Source: Rhizophagus clarus
Lineage: Eukaryota; Glomeromycota; Glomeromycetes; Glomerales; Glomeraceae
Direction of reading: 5' to 3'
DNA: 64,000 nucleotides
NCBI GenBank assembly: GCA_015698045.1
Contig: BLAL01000203.1
Span: 248,001-312,000, forward strand
The translations under genes and the position numbers were made by a program. Of this stretch, positions 12,490-25,014 are shown piece by piece (the stretch's first letter is position 1; every line of letters begins with the position of its first letter). Below the pieces are notes generated by a model. The model was not told the DNA's origin. It worked only from the letters and a program-made list of their open reading frames with translations, and did no database searches.

Positions 12490-13990
12490 AAATACTCTAA
12501 AGGGTTTATTTGAGATATTTAATAGATATTTTTAAAGAATTTTTTAGGATTTTTCTTTAAAAAATTTCTAAGAGTTTGTATGAGATATTTTTAATAGAGA
12601 TTTTTTTTTATAAAATTTTTTAAGAGTTTGTATAGAAAGAATATTTTGATAGAAATTTTTTTTTGTAAAATTTTTAAGAGTTCATATGGGATATTCTGAT
12701 AAAGTTCATATGAAATATTTTTGATAATTTTTTTTTGTGAAATTTTTTAAGAGTTTATATAGGATATTTTTAATAAAGATTTTTTTTTGTGAAATTTTCT
12801 AAAAGTTTGTATAGAAGGAATATTTTGATAGAGATTTTTTTTTGTAAAATTTTTTAAGAGTTTATATAAAATAATTTTGATAGAGATTTTTTTTTATAAA
12901 ATTTTTTAAGAATTTGTATAGGATATTTTAATAAAGATTTTTTTATATAATTTTCTAAGAGTTTATATAAAAGAAATATTTTGATAGAGATTTTTTTTTG
13001 TAAAATTTTCTAAAAGTTTATATAGGATATTTTTGATAGAAATTTTTTTTGTGAAATTTTTTAAGAGTTTGTATAGAAGAGATATTTTAATAAAAATTTT
13101 TTTTTGTGAAATTTTCTAAAAATTCGTATAGAATATTTTTAATAAAGATTTTTTTTTATGAAATTTTCTAGGAATTTATATAGAAAAGATATCTTAATAA
13201 AGATTTTTTTTTGTAAAATTTTTTAAAAGTTCATATAGAATATTTTTGATAGAGATTTTTTTGTAAAATTTTTTAAAAGTTTATATAAAAGGGATATTTT
13301 AATAGAGATTTTTCTCTATAAAATTTTTTAAGAGTTTATATAGAATATTTTGATAGAGATTTTTTTGTAAAATTTTCTAAGAGTCTATATAGAAGATAGT
13401 GTTGTAATCTGTGAATATTCTATCATCCATATTTGGGAAAGACAGATTTGATATTATCTGGATATCCCATGAATATCCTATATTACTGATTTTATAATTC
13501 CAGCCAGAATTAATAAAAATTGCCTTTTTTGAAATTTAAGATTACATAAATTCCAATTAAGGCAATTTTTAAAAACTAGAAAAAATTTTTTTGTGGAATG
13601 ATTATCATCAAAAATGAAAGTTCAATATTATACAATTCTTTGATATGGTAATTTTTAATGTTCTGGCCAGAATTATGAAAATTATACAGGTATCTGAATA
13701 ATCTGTCATGAATGGTCAGATTATCTGACCATCTGATTCGTTTTTAAAAATTTTATCTGGATAATGACAGATGCTGAATAATCTGACCTGGATACGGATA
13801 GTGGGTAGAAGAATTGCAACACTAATAGAAGGAATATTTTGATAGAGATTTTTTTTTGTAAAATTTTTTAAGAATTTGTATAAGATATTTTGATAGAGAT
13901 TTTTTGTGTAATTTTCTAGGATTTATATAAGATATTTTTAATAAAGAAATTTTATTGAAAAGATTTTCTTAAAGTTTATATAGAATAAAA
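12490..13990 (+). repeat. Minisatellite, about 50-60 bp units, split by a MITE
   Basis: Units follow the pattern GATAGAGATTTTTTTTTGTA, AAATTTTTTAAGAG, TTTATATAGGATATTTT. About 16-20 units run from 12490 to 13396, and a few more from 13825 to 13990. Unit length alternates because some copies carry an additional GAAGGAATA-type block. The array lies within TIR element copy A and is absent from copy B, so it expanded or was acquired in copy A only. Confidence 0.75.
13399..13822. mobile_element. MITE with GTGTTG(T/C)AAT ends and TA target
   Basis: The element begins GTGTTGTAATCTGTG and ends GAATTGCAACAC, giving short inverted repeats. TA dinucleotides flank both sides (13397-13398, 13823-13824). 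It cleanly interrupts the minisatellite, whose units resume on the far side. The interior carries repeated motifs such as CTGAATAATCTG and GGTCAGATTATCTGACC, and no ORF. Confidence 0.75.
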
Positions 13991-14080
13991 ACTTTATAAT
14001 ATTAAATAAAAAAAGATATACTTTTATAATAATAATTAAATTTAATATTAAAATAAATGTTATTAAACTATTTTATTTTA

Positions 14081-14085
<5 letters not shown>

Positions 14086-14120
<35 letters not shown>

Positions 14121-14219
14121 AATCTATATATACTTTTATTGATATTTAGTTCATATATCATATAAACAATTTATCAGAAGCTATATCTACCCTGATCTGC
14201 AGAATACGATCATCAAATT
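14086..14219 (-). mobile_element. 5'-truncated poly(A) retro-insertion with 15-bp target duplication
   Basis: A 15-bp direct repeat TTTTATTTTAGTATT occurs at 14071-14085 and 14220-14234. Between them, on the minus strand, is a short sequence ending in a poly(A) tail of about 31 nt (T run on the plus strand to 14116). Its minus strand reads FDDRILQIRVDIASDKLFI then stop, then a short 3' region with AATAAA about 20 nt before the tail. That is the expected structure of a LINE-mobilised, 5'-truncated transcript end. Whether the source is a LINE or a host mRNA is not visible. Confidence 0.72.
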
Positions 14220-15638
14220 TTTTATTTTAGTATTAAAAAAATTTAGGTCTCTGAAAATACATGGTAAAATTTAATGTATTTTAAAAGGTTATTATATATA
14301 TAAAGTAAAATTATAAAACAAAAAAAGTTGGTAAAATTACTAGTAAATTTGAAATTTTGCATAAAAACCTCTATTAAAAATAAGCAGAATTCTGTTGGAA
14401 GAGATAAGTTTCATTATTTTTTTTATTTAATTAAATTATTTATTTATTATATATCACAGATTACAGTATTTTCTATGATAGTATTCTTCTTTCTTTCACT
14501 TGTATTTTCTATTGATTTTATTTATTATTTAATAAATTATGGATGTGGATTTTGGTAAGAACGGAAAGTAGTTTATGGACTATTTCTTAATGAAATGTTT
14601 ATTAATGTTTTAATTTTTTTCTATTATAGCTTTCATTACAGCACTCCTGGGTCTCTCTGGATGCAGATTCCAGATAAGTTGTTTATTTTTTTTTCTTCTT
14701 TTTTACTTCTTTTAACAATATTGACATTTTTTGTAAGAATTTGCAAGATACTTAAAATACTATAACCTATAATATATGGTATTTTTTTTTTTTTTTTTGT
14801 AATGTTGCTGGACAAAAAATATGACTGGATTATTGACATTAAGATAAAAAAAGATTAAGAAGGTGTTTTTTATTATTTTTTTTTTTATTTACTAATTAAT
14901 TAATTATTTTTTTTTTTTTTTTTGTAGTATTATTAAATGAAAAGACTTTTGAAATCAAAAACAATTAGAATAAAAAAGAGATGGGAAGATATTTTTTGTT
15001 ATTTTTTATTTAAGAAAGAAATTAGCACTTAACAGGAGAAATTTAATAATACCAGTTTACATAAATTATTATAAAAATAACTAGTGCATAGTTTTTATTA
15101 TATTACTATCTTTTCACATGATATTCAATTAAGATGCTAAATAGATTGATGAATAATGATGATCTTACTAAACTATTCACAAAATTTCATATCATTAAAA
15201 TTTAACCTCTTCAAGTATACTACTATAAAAGAACACAGCATTTCAGTCACAAATTTAATAAATTTGTACATTAAGTGAAATATTTTGATCTGTATTTTAC
15301 TTTTTATTTAATTTTATTTAGTTTGTGAACTTTATTTAGTCTTTATTTATTATTTATTTTCTTGTTTCTTAATAAAAAAAAATATATTTATCCTATTTAT
15401 TACATATATGTTTAAAAATTTTAATATGATTTTATTAATATTCCTATTATTGTTTTTGTTTTGTAAAGTTTGTTTTTTTAGACTTAAGTGCTTTGAAGTT
15501 CTGGATTTCTCTTAGAAAGATATGTGAAAGTACTTTTTCTAATCAGGATTAATATTAATATTAATATTTTTTTTTTGTTTTTTTTTGTAGATTTTATTTC
15601 CATGTGTTTGAATTTCTGGATTATCTTAAGAAAAATTG

Positions 15639-15722
15639 CATTTGTAAGCAATCTATAGACATTTTTTTAAGGTTATTAGTCATTTGTAAGCAATCTATAG
15701 ACATTTTTTTAAGGTTATTAGT
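15639..15722 (+). repeat. Perfect 42-bp tandem duplication
   Basis: The 42-bp unit starting CATTTGTAAGCAATCTATAG occurs twice head to tail (15639-15680, 15681-15722) without a mismatch. Given how decayed the surrounding element is, the duplication should be recent. Exon-like blocks resembling TTTGAATTTCTGGATT occur on either side. Confidence 0.85.
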
Positions 15723-17218
15723 AAACTTTTTTGTTACTAATATTTTCATTTTTTTTGTAGATTTTTAGTTTTGAATATCTTAGAACTTCAGTATGTAGAT
15801 AGATTTTTTATAATCAGGGATGTTACTGGTAGAATTTTACTAATATTTTTTGTTTTTTTGATAAGTTTTAATCTTTTTTTTCTGTATATTATGTAAAAAG
15901 TGATAGTTTATAAAAATAATATAGTTTCTATATATATATTATAATATAGGCTTTGTAAATATTCTTTTCAGTCAGAAGAACTATTTTATATTGTTTTTTT
16001 TGTTTATAAAAAAAATTTATAATAAAGAACATGGCATTCTAAAAAACAGTTTTTTATTAATACAAAGCCTATAAGATTAATTATATATTACCGATTATTT
16101 TTTCTTATTGAATAATGATCTGTCTCTTAATTAATTATTTTTTTTCCTTTCCGTAATATTGTTAGATGAAAAATATAACCGGATTTTTGAAATTAAAGAC
16201 AATTAAGATAAAGATAGGCTAAAAAAAATATTATTATTATTTCTTTAAAAAACTTCTTACTTTTATTTTTATAGGGATAATAGATAAAATATAAATAGTA
16301 AATAAGTATTATAAGATGAAGTTAACTCTAATATATAAATATAAAACTAAATATAAAACTAATAAAATTAATAATATAATTTAATATTTTAATATTATTA
16401 AAATAATTTGTTAAATAATTTTTATAAAAGTATTTTATGCCTTTCATATATTATATATTTAAAAAAAATTATTCTTTTATTAAATGATCATAGAATTATT
16501 GGTATATTAATCATTTTTGTTTTACTAGAAAAAAATTTATTATAAAAAAATTTGTTTTTATATAGAGACTTATACAGTAAAATAAAAAGTTTAATTTCAA
16601 TAAAAAATTTTTAAATTTATATTAATTTATTATATAGTATTTTTCATTATATTAAGATTTGCTATAGAAAGGAATAACTGTAATTAGATTTTAATAATTT
16701 TTGGTTTGCTAAATTCAAGCTAAATATTTCAATATATAAATTATTTTTCTAGGTGTAATATTGACTAAAATTTCTCATTTTGAAATTTTAGTTACATTAA
16801 ATTCAATTTATTTTAGTAATATTCAAAAACTTATATTAAAATAATTTAGAATCTATATACTTTTTTTTTTTCTTAATAATTTTATATATTTTATTTACTT
16901 CTATTTACTTTTGAATTGAAAATAATTAATAAACAACTTTTAATTTTTTAATGTACAATTATAAGTGATTATTTTATAAAATTAATTCTATACCAATTAT
17001 ATTTTTTTCTTGATTTAGTAAATAAATATACTGAAATTTTTTTGAATATAAGCTTTTATTAATTTTAACTAAAAAATTATGGTACTTTTTAATGGATAAT
17101 ATGCAAATATATTAACTTTTAAAAATTTATTATATTTTTTAGTATTTTTAAAAAAATTTTTAAGTTTATCAATATTAATTTCTTTAAATTTCAATAAAGC
17201 ATTAATTATATTTTTTCT

Positions 17219-17249
<31 letters not shown>

Positions 17250-17253
<4 letters not shown>

Positions 17254-17403
17254 TCTTTACAATAGAAAGGTACAAAACTCAAAAAAAATTTTAAATTTAC
17301 TTTATATACTAATTATGTTTTTTATACTAAAATAAGTGTAAATTTAATATTAATTAAATTTTTATTTTTTTTGAGTTTCGTACCTTTCTATTGCAAAAAT
17401 CCC
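17250..17403. mobile_element. Palindromic ~154-bp MITE, copy 1
   Basis: The left arm reads AGATCTTTACAATAGAAAGG, then TACAAAACTC. The right arm is its inverted copy, GAGTTTCGTACCTTTCTATT, then GCAAAAATCCC. The central 80 bp (TTATACTAAAATAAGTGTAA and flanks) is shared with the copies at 17845 and 63803. It lies in a (TA)n-rich site. No ORF. Confidence 0.8.
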
Positions 17404-17844
17404 ATATATATATATATAATATGTTTGATTTTGAAAAAATTTTGCTGATTCAAATTTTCTTTTAGTTTTAGCTAAAACTTAACATTTAATATCTATAGAA
17501 AAATAAAAAACAAGTATTTAATTTTAAATAAAATTATATAAATTTAATTAATAAAGTACAATAATTAATTCTATATCTTCAAAGAATTTTTTAACCAAAA
17601 AATTATTTGTTATATTTTTTTGTGATTATTAACTAATTTATATATTTTTTTTTATATCTATTTTATTAATCTTATATTTCTTAGTTAAATAATTTATTGA
17701 TTCTTTTTATTAAGATCATCAATTTTAATTACAGTTTTTATACATGATTAAGTATTATAAATTAAAATAAAAATTATATTTCATAAATAATACTACAGTT
17801 ATCCCTTTCTATAGCGAACTTCAATATAATGAAAAACACTATAT

Positions 17845-17999
17845 AGGAACTTTGTAATAGAAAGGTATGAAACTTAAAAAAAAATAAAAATTTAATTAAT
17901 ATTAAATTTATACTTATTTTAGTATAAAAAACATAATTAGTATATAAAGTAAATTTAAAAATTTTTTTAAGTTTCATACCTTTCTATTGCAAAGATCCT
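17845..17999. mobile_element. Palindromic ~155-bp MITE, copy 2
   Basis: It starts AGGAACTTTGTAATAGAAAG and ends with the inverted arm GTTTCATACCTTTCTATTGC, then AAAGATCCT. It is nested in the terminal region of TIR element copy B, splitting ...AACACTATAT from ATATAATGAATTG. A short AT-type target duplication is possible. The core is nearly the same as in the copies at 17250 and 63803. Confidence 0.8.
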
Positions 18000-18399
18000 A
18001 TATAATGAATTGTTAATGTAAGACAGATATTAACATATGAAAAAACCCTTAATTAACCAAATTTTATTAATAATGAGCTGTATATCATTATACAAAATAA
18101 AGTTACAAAACAGTATATATAAAAATGACTTTTTTTATAACAAATTTTTTTCTAGTAAAACGAAAATTACTGATATACCAACAGCCCTATAATTATTTAT
18201 TAAAAGGATAATTTTTTTTAAATACATGATATATAAAAAGTACAGAATGCTTTTATAAAAGATATTTAATAAATTGTTTAAAATATTAAATTTTATTATC
18301 AATTTTATTAGCTTTGCATTTGTGCATCAGAGTTAACTTCATCTAGCATTCCTATAAAAAAATAAAAGTAGAACATTTTTTAAAAAAAATAATAATAAC

Positions 18400-19960
18400 A
18401 CCTCCTCCAGCCCTCCCTTATCTTAATTCCAAAAGTTTGATCATATTTTTATCTAGCAATATTACAAAAAAGAAGAAAAAAACTTAAATAACTTGATTAA
18501 TTAGAAATAATGACAAAAAATACTTTTTTTTAACCTCTCTTACCTTAATTCCAAAAGTCTGGTCATGCTTTTCATCTAGCAACACTATAAAAAAGAAAAA
18601 AAAAATTAAATAACTTAATTAATTAGAAACAATGATAAAAAACACCTTCCCAATTTTTCCTTATCTTAATTCCAAAAGTCTGGTCATGCTTTTCATCTAA
18701 CAACACTATAAAAAAGAAAAAAAAATTAAATAACTTAATTAATTAGAAACAATGATAAAAAACACCTTCCCAATCTTTCCTTATCTTAATTCCAAAAATC
18801 TGGTCATATTTTTCATCCAATAATATTACAAAAAAGAAAAAAAAATAAATAATTAAAAAAAACAATGAAAAATACCTTCTCAACTCTTCTTTACCTTAAT
18901 TTCAAAAGTCTGATCACGTTTTTTATCTGGTAACACTACAAAAAAGAAAAAAAAATAAATAAATAACTTGATTAATTAGAAATAATAACAAAAAACACTT
19001 TCCCAATCTCTTTACCTTAATTCTAAAAATTTGTTTGTGCTTTTTGTCTAGTATCACTACAAAAAAGAAAAAAAATTAAATAACTTGATTAATTAGAAAC
19101 AATGATGAAAAACACTTTTCCAACCCTCTCTTACCTTAATTCCAAAAGTCAGTCATATTTTTCATCTGGCAATATTATAAAAAAGAAAAAAAATAAATAA
19201 TTAGAAAAAATAATAAAAAATACCACTCCAACTTTTCTCTACCTTAATTCCAAAAGTTTGGTCATGCTTTTTATCTGACAACACTACAAAAAAGAAAAAA
19301 AAAAATAAATAGAAAAAACACCAAAAAATACTTTTCCTAAACCTTCCTTACCTTAATTGCAAAAGTCTGGTCATGTTTTTCATCCAGCAATATTACAAAA
19401 AGAAAAAAAAATTAAATAATTAGAAATAATGATGAAAAACACTTTTCTCAATCTCCTTTACCTTAATTTTATAAGTCTAGTTGTATTTTTCATCTAGCAA
19501 TACTATAAAAAAAAAAAAAAATTAAATAATTAGAAATAATGATGAAAAATACTTTCTCAACCTTCCTTACCTTAATTTTATCATATTTTTTGTCTGGTAA
19601 TACTATAAAAAAGAAAAAAAAAATAAATAAATAGAAAAAACATCAAAAAACACTTTTTCAATCCCCCCCTTTACTTTAATTCTAAAAGTCTGGTCATGCT
19701 TTTCGTCAAACAATACTATAAAAAAGAAAAAAAATTAAATAATTAGAAATAATGATAAAAAATACTTTTCTCAATTTCCCTTACCTTAATTTTATAAGTC
19801 TGATTATATTTTTCATCTGACAACACTACAAAAAAGAAAAAAAGTAAATAATTAGAAAAAATATTAAAAAACACCTCCCCTAAATCCCTCTTATCTTGAT
19901 TCCAAAAATCCAGTTATGTTTCTATTTGGTAATACTACAAAAAGAAAAAAAAATAAATTT
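18400..19960 (-). repeat. 14-unit tandem array of exon-like repeats (104-124 bp)
   Basis: On the minus strand each unit reads: a T-rich tract ending TTTTTTATAG or TTTTTTGTAG; a core like TGTTGCTAGATGAAAAGCAT, then GACCAGACTTTTGGAATTAAG; then GTAAGG or GTAAAG. I count 14 units, at plus-strand positions near 18420, 18540, 18660, 18780, 18890, 19013, 19133, 19240, 19348, 19459, 19567, 19672, 19783 and 19887. Most units keep an AG before and a GTAA after the core. Some have lost the AG (TTTTTTGTAATATTG). One unit (19567) has an internal deletion. The array forms most of TIR element copy B. Confidence 0.85.
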
Positions 19961-20136
19961 TTTTTTCTAGATCAGATATTTGGATTATCTGATAGATCGG
20001 TAAGTCACATAATCATGCCTTTATACCAGATAATTTATTATACTATACCAAATAATTCATTATAGTGTTAACAAATTTTTTATAATATTGGTTTGATCAG
20101 CCTAAACACTTACTTTGTTATATCAAAATGTGACGG

Positions 20137-22376
20137 TATTTTTAGAAATACAGAAAAAAGTTATATTTATACTCCATTTTTTTAGATATAAAACCTTTAC
20201 TTCAAATAGATAGTAATATAATTTTATTTATTTATACTTTTTTTGTTATTTTAAAAAAAATTAAGAATTCCTGAATATATATGATTAATATTATTATAAA
20301 TAATAACAGGAAGTTAATGACAAAATTTCTTATTTTTATATATAATAAAAGTATATTTAAAAGCTTCTAAGGTTATTATTTACTTAAAATCTTTAAAACT
20401 TATTTATAAAAGAAAAATTAGGTCAAAATTTTGTTTTAAGAATAATGACAGTAATGATTAACTTATAATTAGTATTACCAAATATTTTTTTTATCAGTTA
20501 TACTAAAAAAAAAATATTTTGCTCAAATTTAAAATTAAGAGCTTTTTTAAATACTTTATCAAATTTTTTATTAAATTTTTTTTTATTAGAAATATTAGAA
20601 ATAATATTAATATAAATTACTTTACATTTACTCTGTATATTTTTTTTTCACATCTTTTAATGCAATTCTAATTAGAATAGTTTTTTTTATTCCATATTTA
20701 CTACAGACTATATAATAAAATAATTGGTTTTTAAAGAGCAAAAGAATTTTCTTAAGATTCTCTATGATTATAAATCAAAAAACTAACTCATCTTTTTCAA
20801 TTTCTATATTAGACTAAATACTCTTTTCTATAATTTTGTTAAAAAGACTTTTATAACAATTATTTTGATACTAAGCATAAAAAAATTAATTGCCAGTCCA
20901 TTATTCAACAAAATTAATTTGTAGATCTAACAATTTTATATGAATTACACTAATTGGTGTATTTTAATGCTGATTTTGTCCTACAAGGTCACATTTAAAT
21001 ATAATGATAACTCACCAATCAATAACATTGAACATGAATATATCACAAAAAAAAAAATTTTTTATCATTTGATATAAAATTTAACAAGTTTACCTTGAAG
21101 GAAATTACCATTCTATCTTATATTTTAGTCAAGTTGAGATTTTTTATACACGAATTTTGCAAATTTTATGAGGTTTTTTTTTTACACTATTGAAAAATAT
21201 ATAATATTTTCTTTCAGAATTAACAAAATAACAAAAAAAAAAATTTTTTTTATTATTTTTATTTTTTTTTGGCATACTTTAATTCTACCAGTTTTGGAAA
21301 ATACACCCAGGTAATGTAATACCTTTTTCTAGTAAATTTTTGAAGTATTTATATTATTGTAACATGTTTTTAAGATAGTGCAAATACTATTTCAAAATAA
21401 TAGTATTTAATATATAAAAGTCTGTCAAAATTAATTATAGATTACTGATCATTTTGTATCGTTAAGTGGCGGACTAGCAATTAATTGATATTAAAATTAT
21501 AAAACTGATCAAGTTTATAAATATAAATTTTTTTATTACTTTTTTGACTTTACTTAGGTATTTATCTAAAACAATAGCTAAAGTAAACTTTTCAGAAAAA
21601 TATTAGGCAATGAATTTGTAAAAGATTTTAAGAGTGATAATTAAAATAAAATGGAATTTAATTTTCTTAAATTTTTATAACTGAAGATAAAAATGATAAA
21701 ATGCTTTTACAAAAATAATAGGCCATTCTGAGCTAGTTTAAGCAAATAAAAAAATAAAAGATGAATAATTTAAAACATTACTTTTTATGGCTGATTATGC
21801 AAATCATGTGATTTAGCAGACTTTTCATTTAATAACAAATCAAGCTATAATATTTATAAATAATATCAGATACGATTTTTAATTATGTACTGTACTTTTA
21901 AAATTTGGACAATATAAAAACTTATATATTTTTTATATGGTATTTTTTTTATATAATATAAATTGATTTTTACTACTTTAAGCTAACTATATATATATAT
22001 TTTTTTTTTACTTTAGTTTTTTTTACCCCTATTATTTATTTATTGGGCCTGTGACTTTGACTTTTTAGACTGTAGTAAAAAATAAGAATAAGAATTAACT
22101 TATTAACTTTCCCAATAATACCAATATAAATTATTTTACAATATTTTTAACATTCGATTTTATTAACTTTATATTATATATATCAGTAAAAAATGCACCT
22201 CGATTTTTTAACTGGGCCATTTTTATCAAAGAATATTCACTTTGTTTTAATTAATACAAGAGTGATTTACTCGGTAAGTTTACTATCTATCTATACACTT
22301 TGTTCTTATTTAGATAATTTGAATTTATATAACTACAAAAGATAAACTCGAATATCCAATTATCGAAAACATTTGT
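20137..22376. other. AT-rich DNA downstream of SMC6
   Basis: No gene is supported. There are scattered A/T runs and no recognisable element ends. The last few hundred bases are probably the 3' flank and terminator region of SMC6. Confidence 0.45.
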
Positions 22377-24974
22377 TTATGAGTCAACATCTAAAATTCC
22401 TTGTCCTCTTTCAGGATCTTGTAGTCTATGTACGCGAATGTCAGGGCCGGGTGAAACACTGCTCGCATCCTGTGGAGTAATCAAAATATATTGCGTGCGA
22501 TCTGCAGTGCGTGCCGATTCAATCTAGTTTTATATGAATAAAATTTATTAGGACTCGTAGAAATTTTTAGAAAAATCTCTCTATACTACCATCATTTTCA
22601 TGCTTATTCTACGGTTAACAGCGTCCATAAAAACATCAAATTCGTCAAGACTTAAAAATAAATAAAAAATTAAAGTAAATTCAGAATAATAAGAATAATA
22701 AGTGAAATATCATTTTATAATCTTACCATCGAATAGGACATCCCATAGCATCCCAAAGGGCTAATAATAAGCAAAGAGTAGAGAACGACTTTTCTCCACC
22801 AGACAGAGATTTCGGATCTTTATCACTATTTTGACCTTGTTGGTCATCGATTTGAACCTAAGGTCAAAATTTTATTAGTTGCAATCTTTTTCATAAGCAG
22901 GACAATAATTCAACAATGTACGAACTCTCGGGGCCAATTTATAACTCTGGTGATCAAAGTCCAATTTTCCCGAATAACCGCGTTTAGATAAATGCTCTAA
23001 AAATAGTATCCTGGCACGAACTGCAATATACGTTCTAAACTTAATCCACTTAAACATGCGACCTTTCAAAGCCATTTTGAGATCCTAATATTACAATAAA
23101 TTTTGAACTTATTATTTTATAACAGAAGATAAACGTTTTTAACGTTAATAAATACTTGGGTAAATCGATCCATAAGCATCATCTCATTTCTCGCATTACG
23201 ATAAGCATCTTGTGCAGCAGCCAGACTTAATGAAACTTCTTCGAGACTTGCACCACACCTTTTAGAGGAAAGTCAAAAAGGTTAAAAGATATTCTAAGCC
23301 TATAAAATGCTTTTACCAAAATCATCCAAATTTGTGAAAAAAAAGGTACTCTTTTTCTCTCTCACTCAATCGAATAGTAATTTCTTTTATTTCACGGTCG
23401 AGTTCATGTGCTGGCCTCATAACTTCAACTCGAGGACAATAACTTATTGCTTTACTTGTCCAATCCTGTATATTCAAAACATTAATTATTACATATAATT
23501 ATAATACGGATAAATATACTTAAAATACCTCAAGAATACGTTTTTTATTTTCAACGTCAGACGAAATTGATGCAATCTTTTCTTTTTCTGAAGCTAACTT
23601 GTTTTCCCAGTGTTTTTTATTCACGTCGCTCTTTACTCGTATTCGAACCTTTTCTTCAATATTTGCCTTTTTTTGATAAATGAGAAGATAAAATACCATA
23701 TATATATAAATATGAAATATTATATCGGAGTTACAATTCTACAACTCACACCAAGACTTTCAGCCTCATTTGACAATGAATCCAGTCTCTGTTGAATATC
23801 TTCCATTTCATTCACTAAAGGATCATGTTCTTGAGTTATTTTTAATTTTTTTCTTTGAATATTAGTATATTGTCCCTTATACATATCAATCTCTTGCTCA
23901 GTTTCCTATAGAAATGAGATTATGATTATTTAGCATAATGATATGTGATCCGTTAACATGGCAAAATAATATATACTCTTATAACTTCTTCAAGAGCAGC
24001 GATATTTGCCGGCTCATCTTGCTAATACGAAAAATGTATAAAATTTTTAATATAAATAGCTTATTATTAATAAATTAATATAACCGATAATTAACCTGTA
24101 AATCTTCTTTTAGTTGCAGAATTTGATTATATAGTTCTTTCTCTGCACGATGATCGTCTTGTAATTTACACTGAAACATTTTATAAATTGAATGAATAAA
24201 TATTTACTTATAAATATATCAATTGTTTTAGTATTTACTTGTAAAATTCGTTTTTCTTCATTCACTTTTGTCAATTCAAATTTAGCTCTCTCCAGTTCGG
24301 CCTTATAACGATTACAGGTTTCATTAGTATCCGATAGCTTTTTTTCCGTGTCTCTGAATCATTTAATAAGTGTGATAAGAGTAAATGTGCTAGTCATTTC
24401 ATAGAATTTTTGCCAAACAATGCAATAATTCACCGAATCTGGAGATCGACATCTTGATTAAATCTTGCTGGTCCTCTATACTTATTGATAGATTGTGTTG
24501 AAAAACCACCGCCCCTGAAAATACAAAGCATTTAAAAAGTTGTTAATAAATTCAAATTATAAATAATCACAGCATTACTTACTTATGGCCAACTTTATAT
24601 CCATCGATGGTGTAGCAACCCTCAACATTACGAGGGAATCCTTTTCCATTATTATACATTATTTTATCAGCTTCTGCACGGCTTTCTACAAGAATTATCG
24701 ATTCAATTCGATTACTATTGATGAGACGACGTTTAACATTTTCATTCTCAATCTACAAAATATAACGTATTAATTAGATTGCAAATCAAAAATTAAATAA
24801 TGATAAAGGCATCGACTGATATAGACACGAACTCTCAGTGCTCGCAAGATGGTAAGAAATCGCTCATCTGGTTCCCCTACTGTGTAATCGAAACGATCAT
24901 CCTCGCCGACAATAATTGGTGAATTACTAAGACAGAATAAAATAAAATTTAGGAATTCATACATAGATTAAAAA

Positions 24975-25014
<40 letters not shown>

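Larger units (their letters stand above)
11840..16680 (+). mobile_element. TIR element copy A (pogo/Tigger-like ends, non-autonomous)
   Basis: The left end reads CAGTTATATTTTAATATAAC from 11840, preceded by TA. The right end, on the complement, reads CAGTTATTCCTTTCTATAGC, ending at 16680 and followed by TA. CAGT termini with TATA(A/G)C motifs and TA targets are typical of pogo/Tigger-like elements. The interior lacks a transposase. Single exon-like units (TGTTGTCAGATAAAAAACAT near 12003, similar ones near 14804, 14926 and 16157) and a ~55-bp minisatellite lie inside, with a MITE and a retro-insertion nested. The segment 11840-12060 matches the complement of 20136-19900, and 16260-16680 matches the complement of 18360-17796, so copy B is the same element inverted. 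Confidence 0.7.
17796..20136 (-). mobile_element. TIR element copy B, inverted relative to copy A
   Basis: One end reads CAGTTATCCCTTTCTATAGC from 17796, preceded by TA. The other end, on the complement, reads CCGTCACATTTTGATATAAC, ending at 20136 and followed by TA. Both match the ends of copy A (11840-16680). Between them lie a palindromic MITE (17845-17999), a conserved subterminal block, and a 14-unit tandem array of exon-like repeats. There is no transposase, so it must be non-autonomous or a relic. Confidence 0.7.

Noticed and set aside
18400-19960. Regularly spaced repeats resembling a CRISPR array
   Set aside because: Eukaryotic sequence context; the spacers are themselves repeated and the units are 104-124 bp with intron-like tracts, inside a TIR element.
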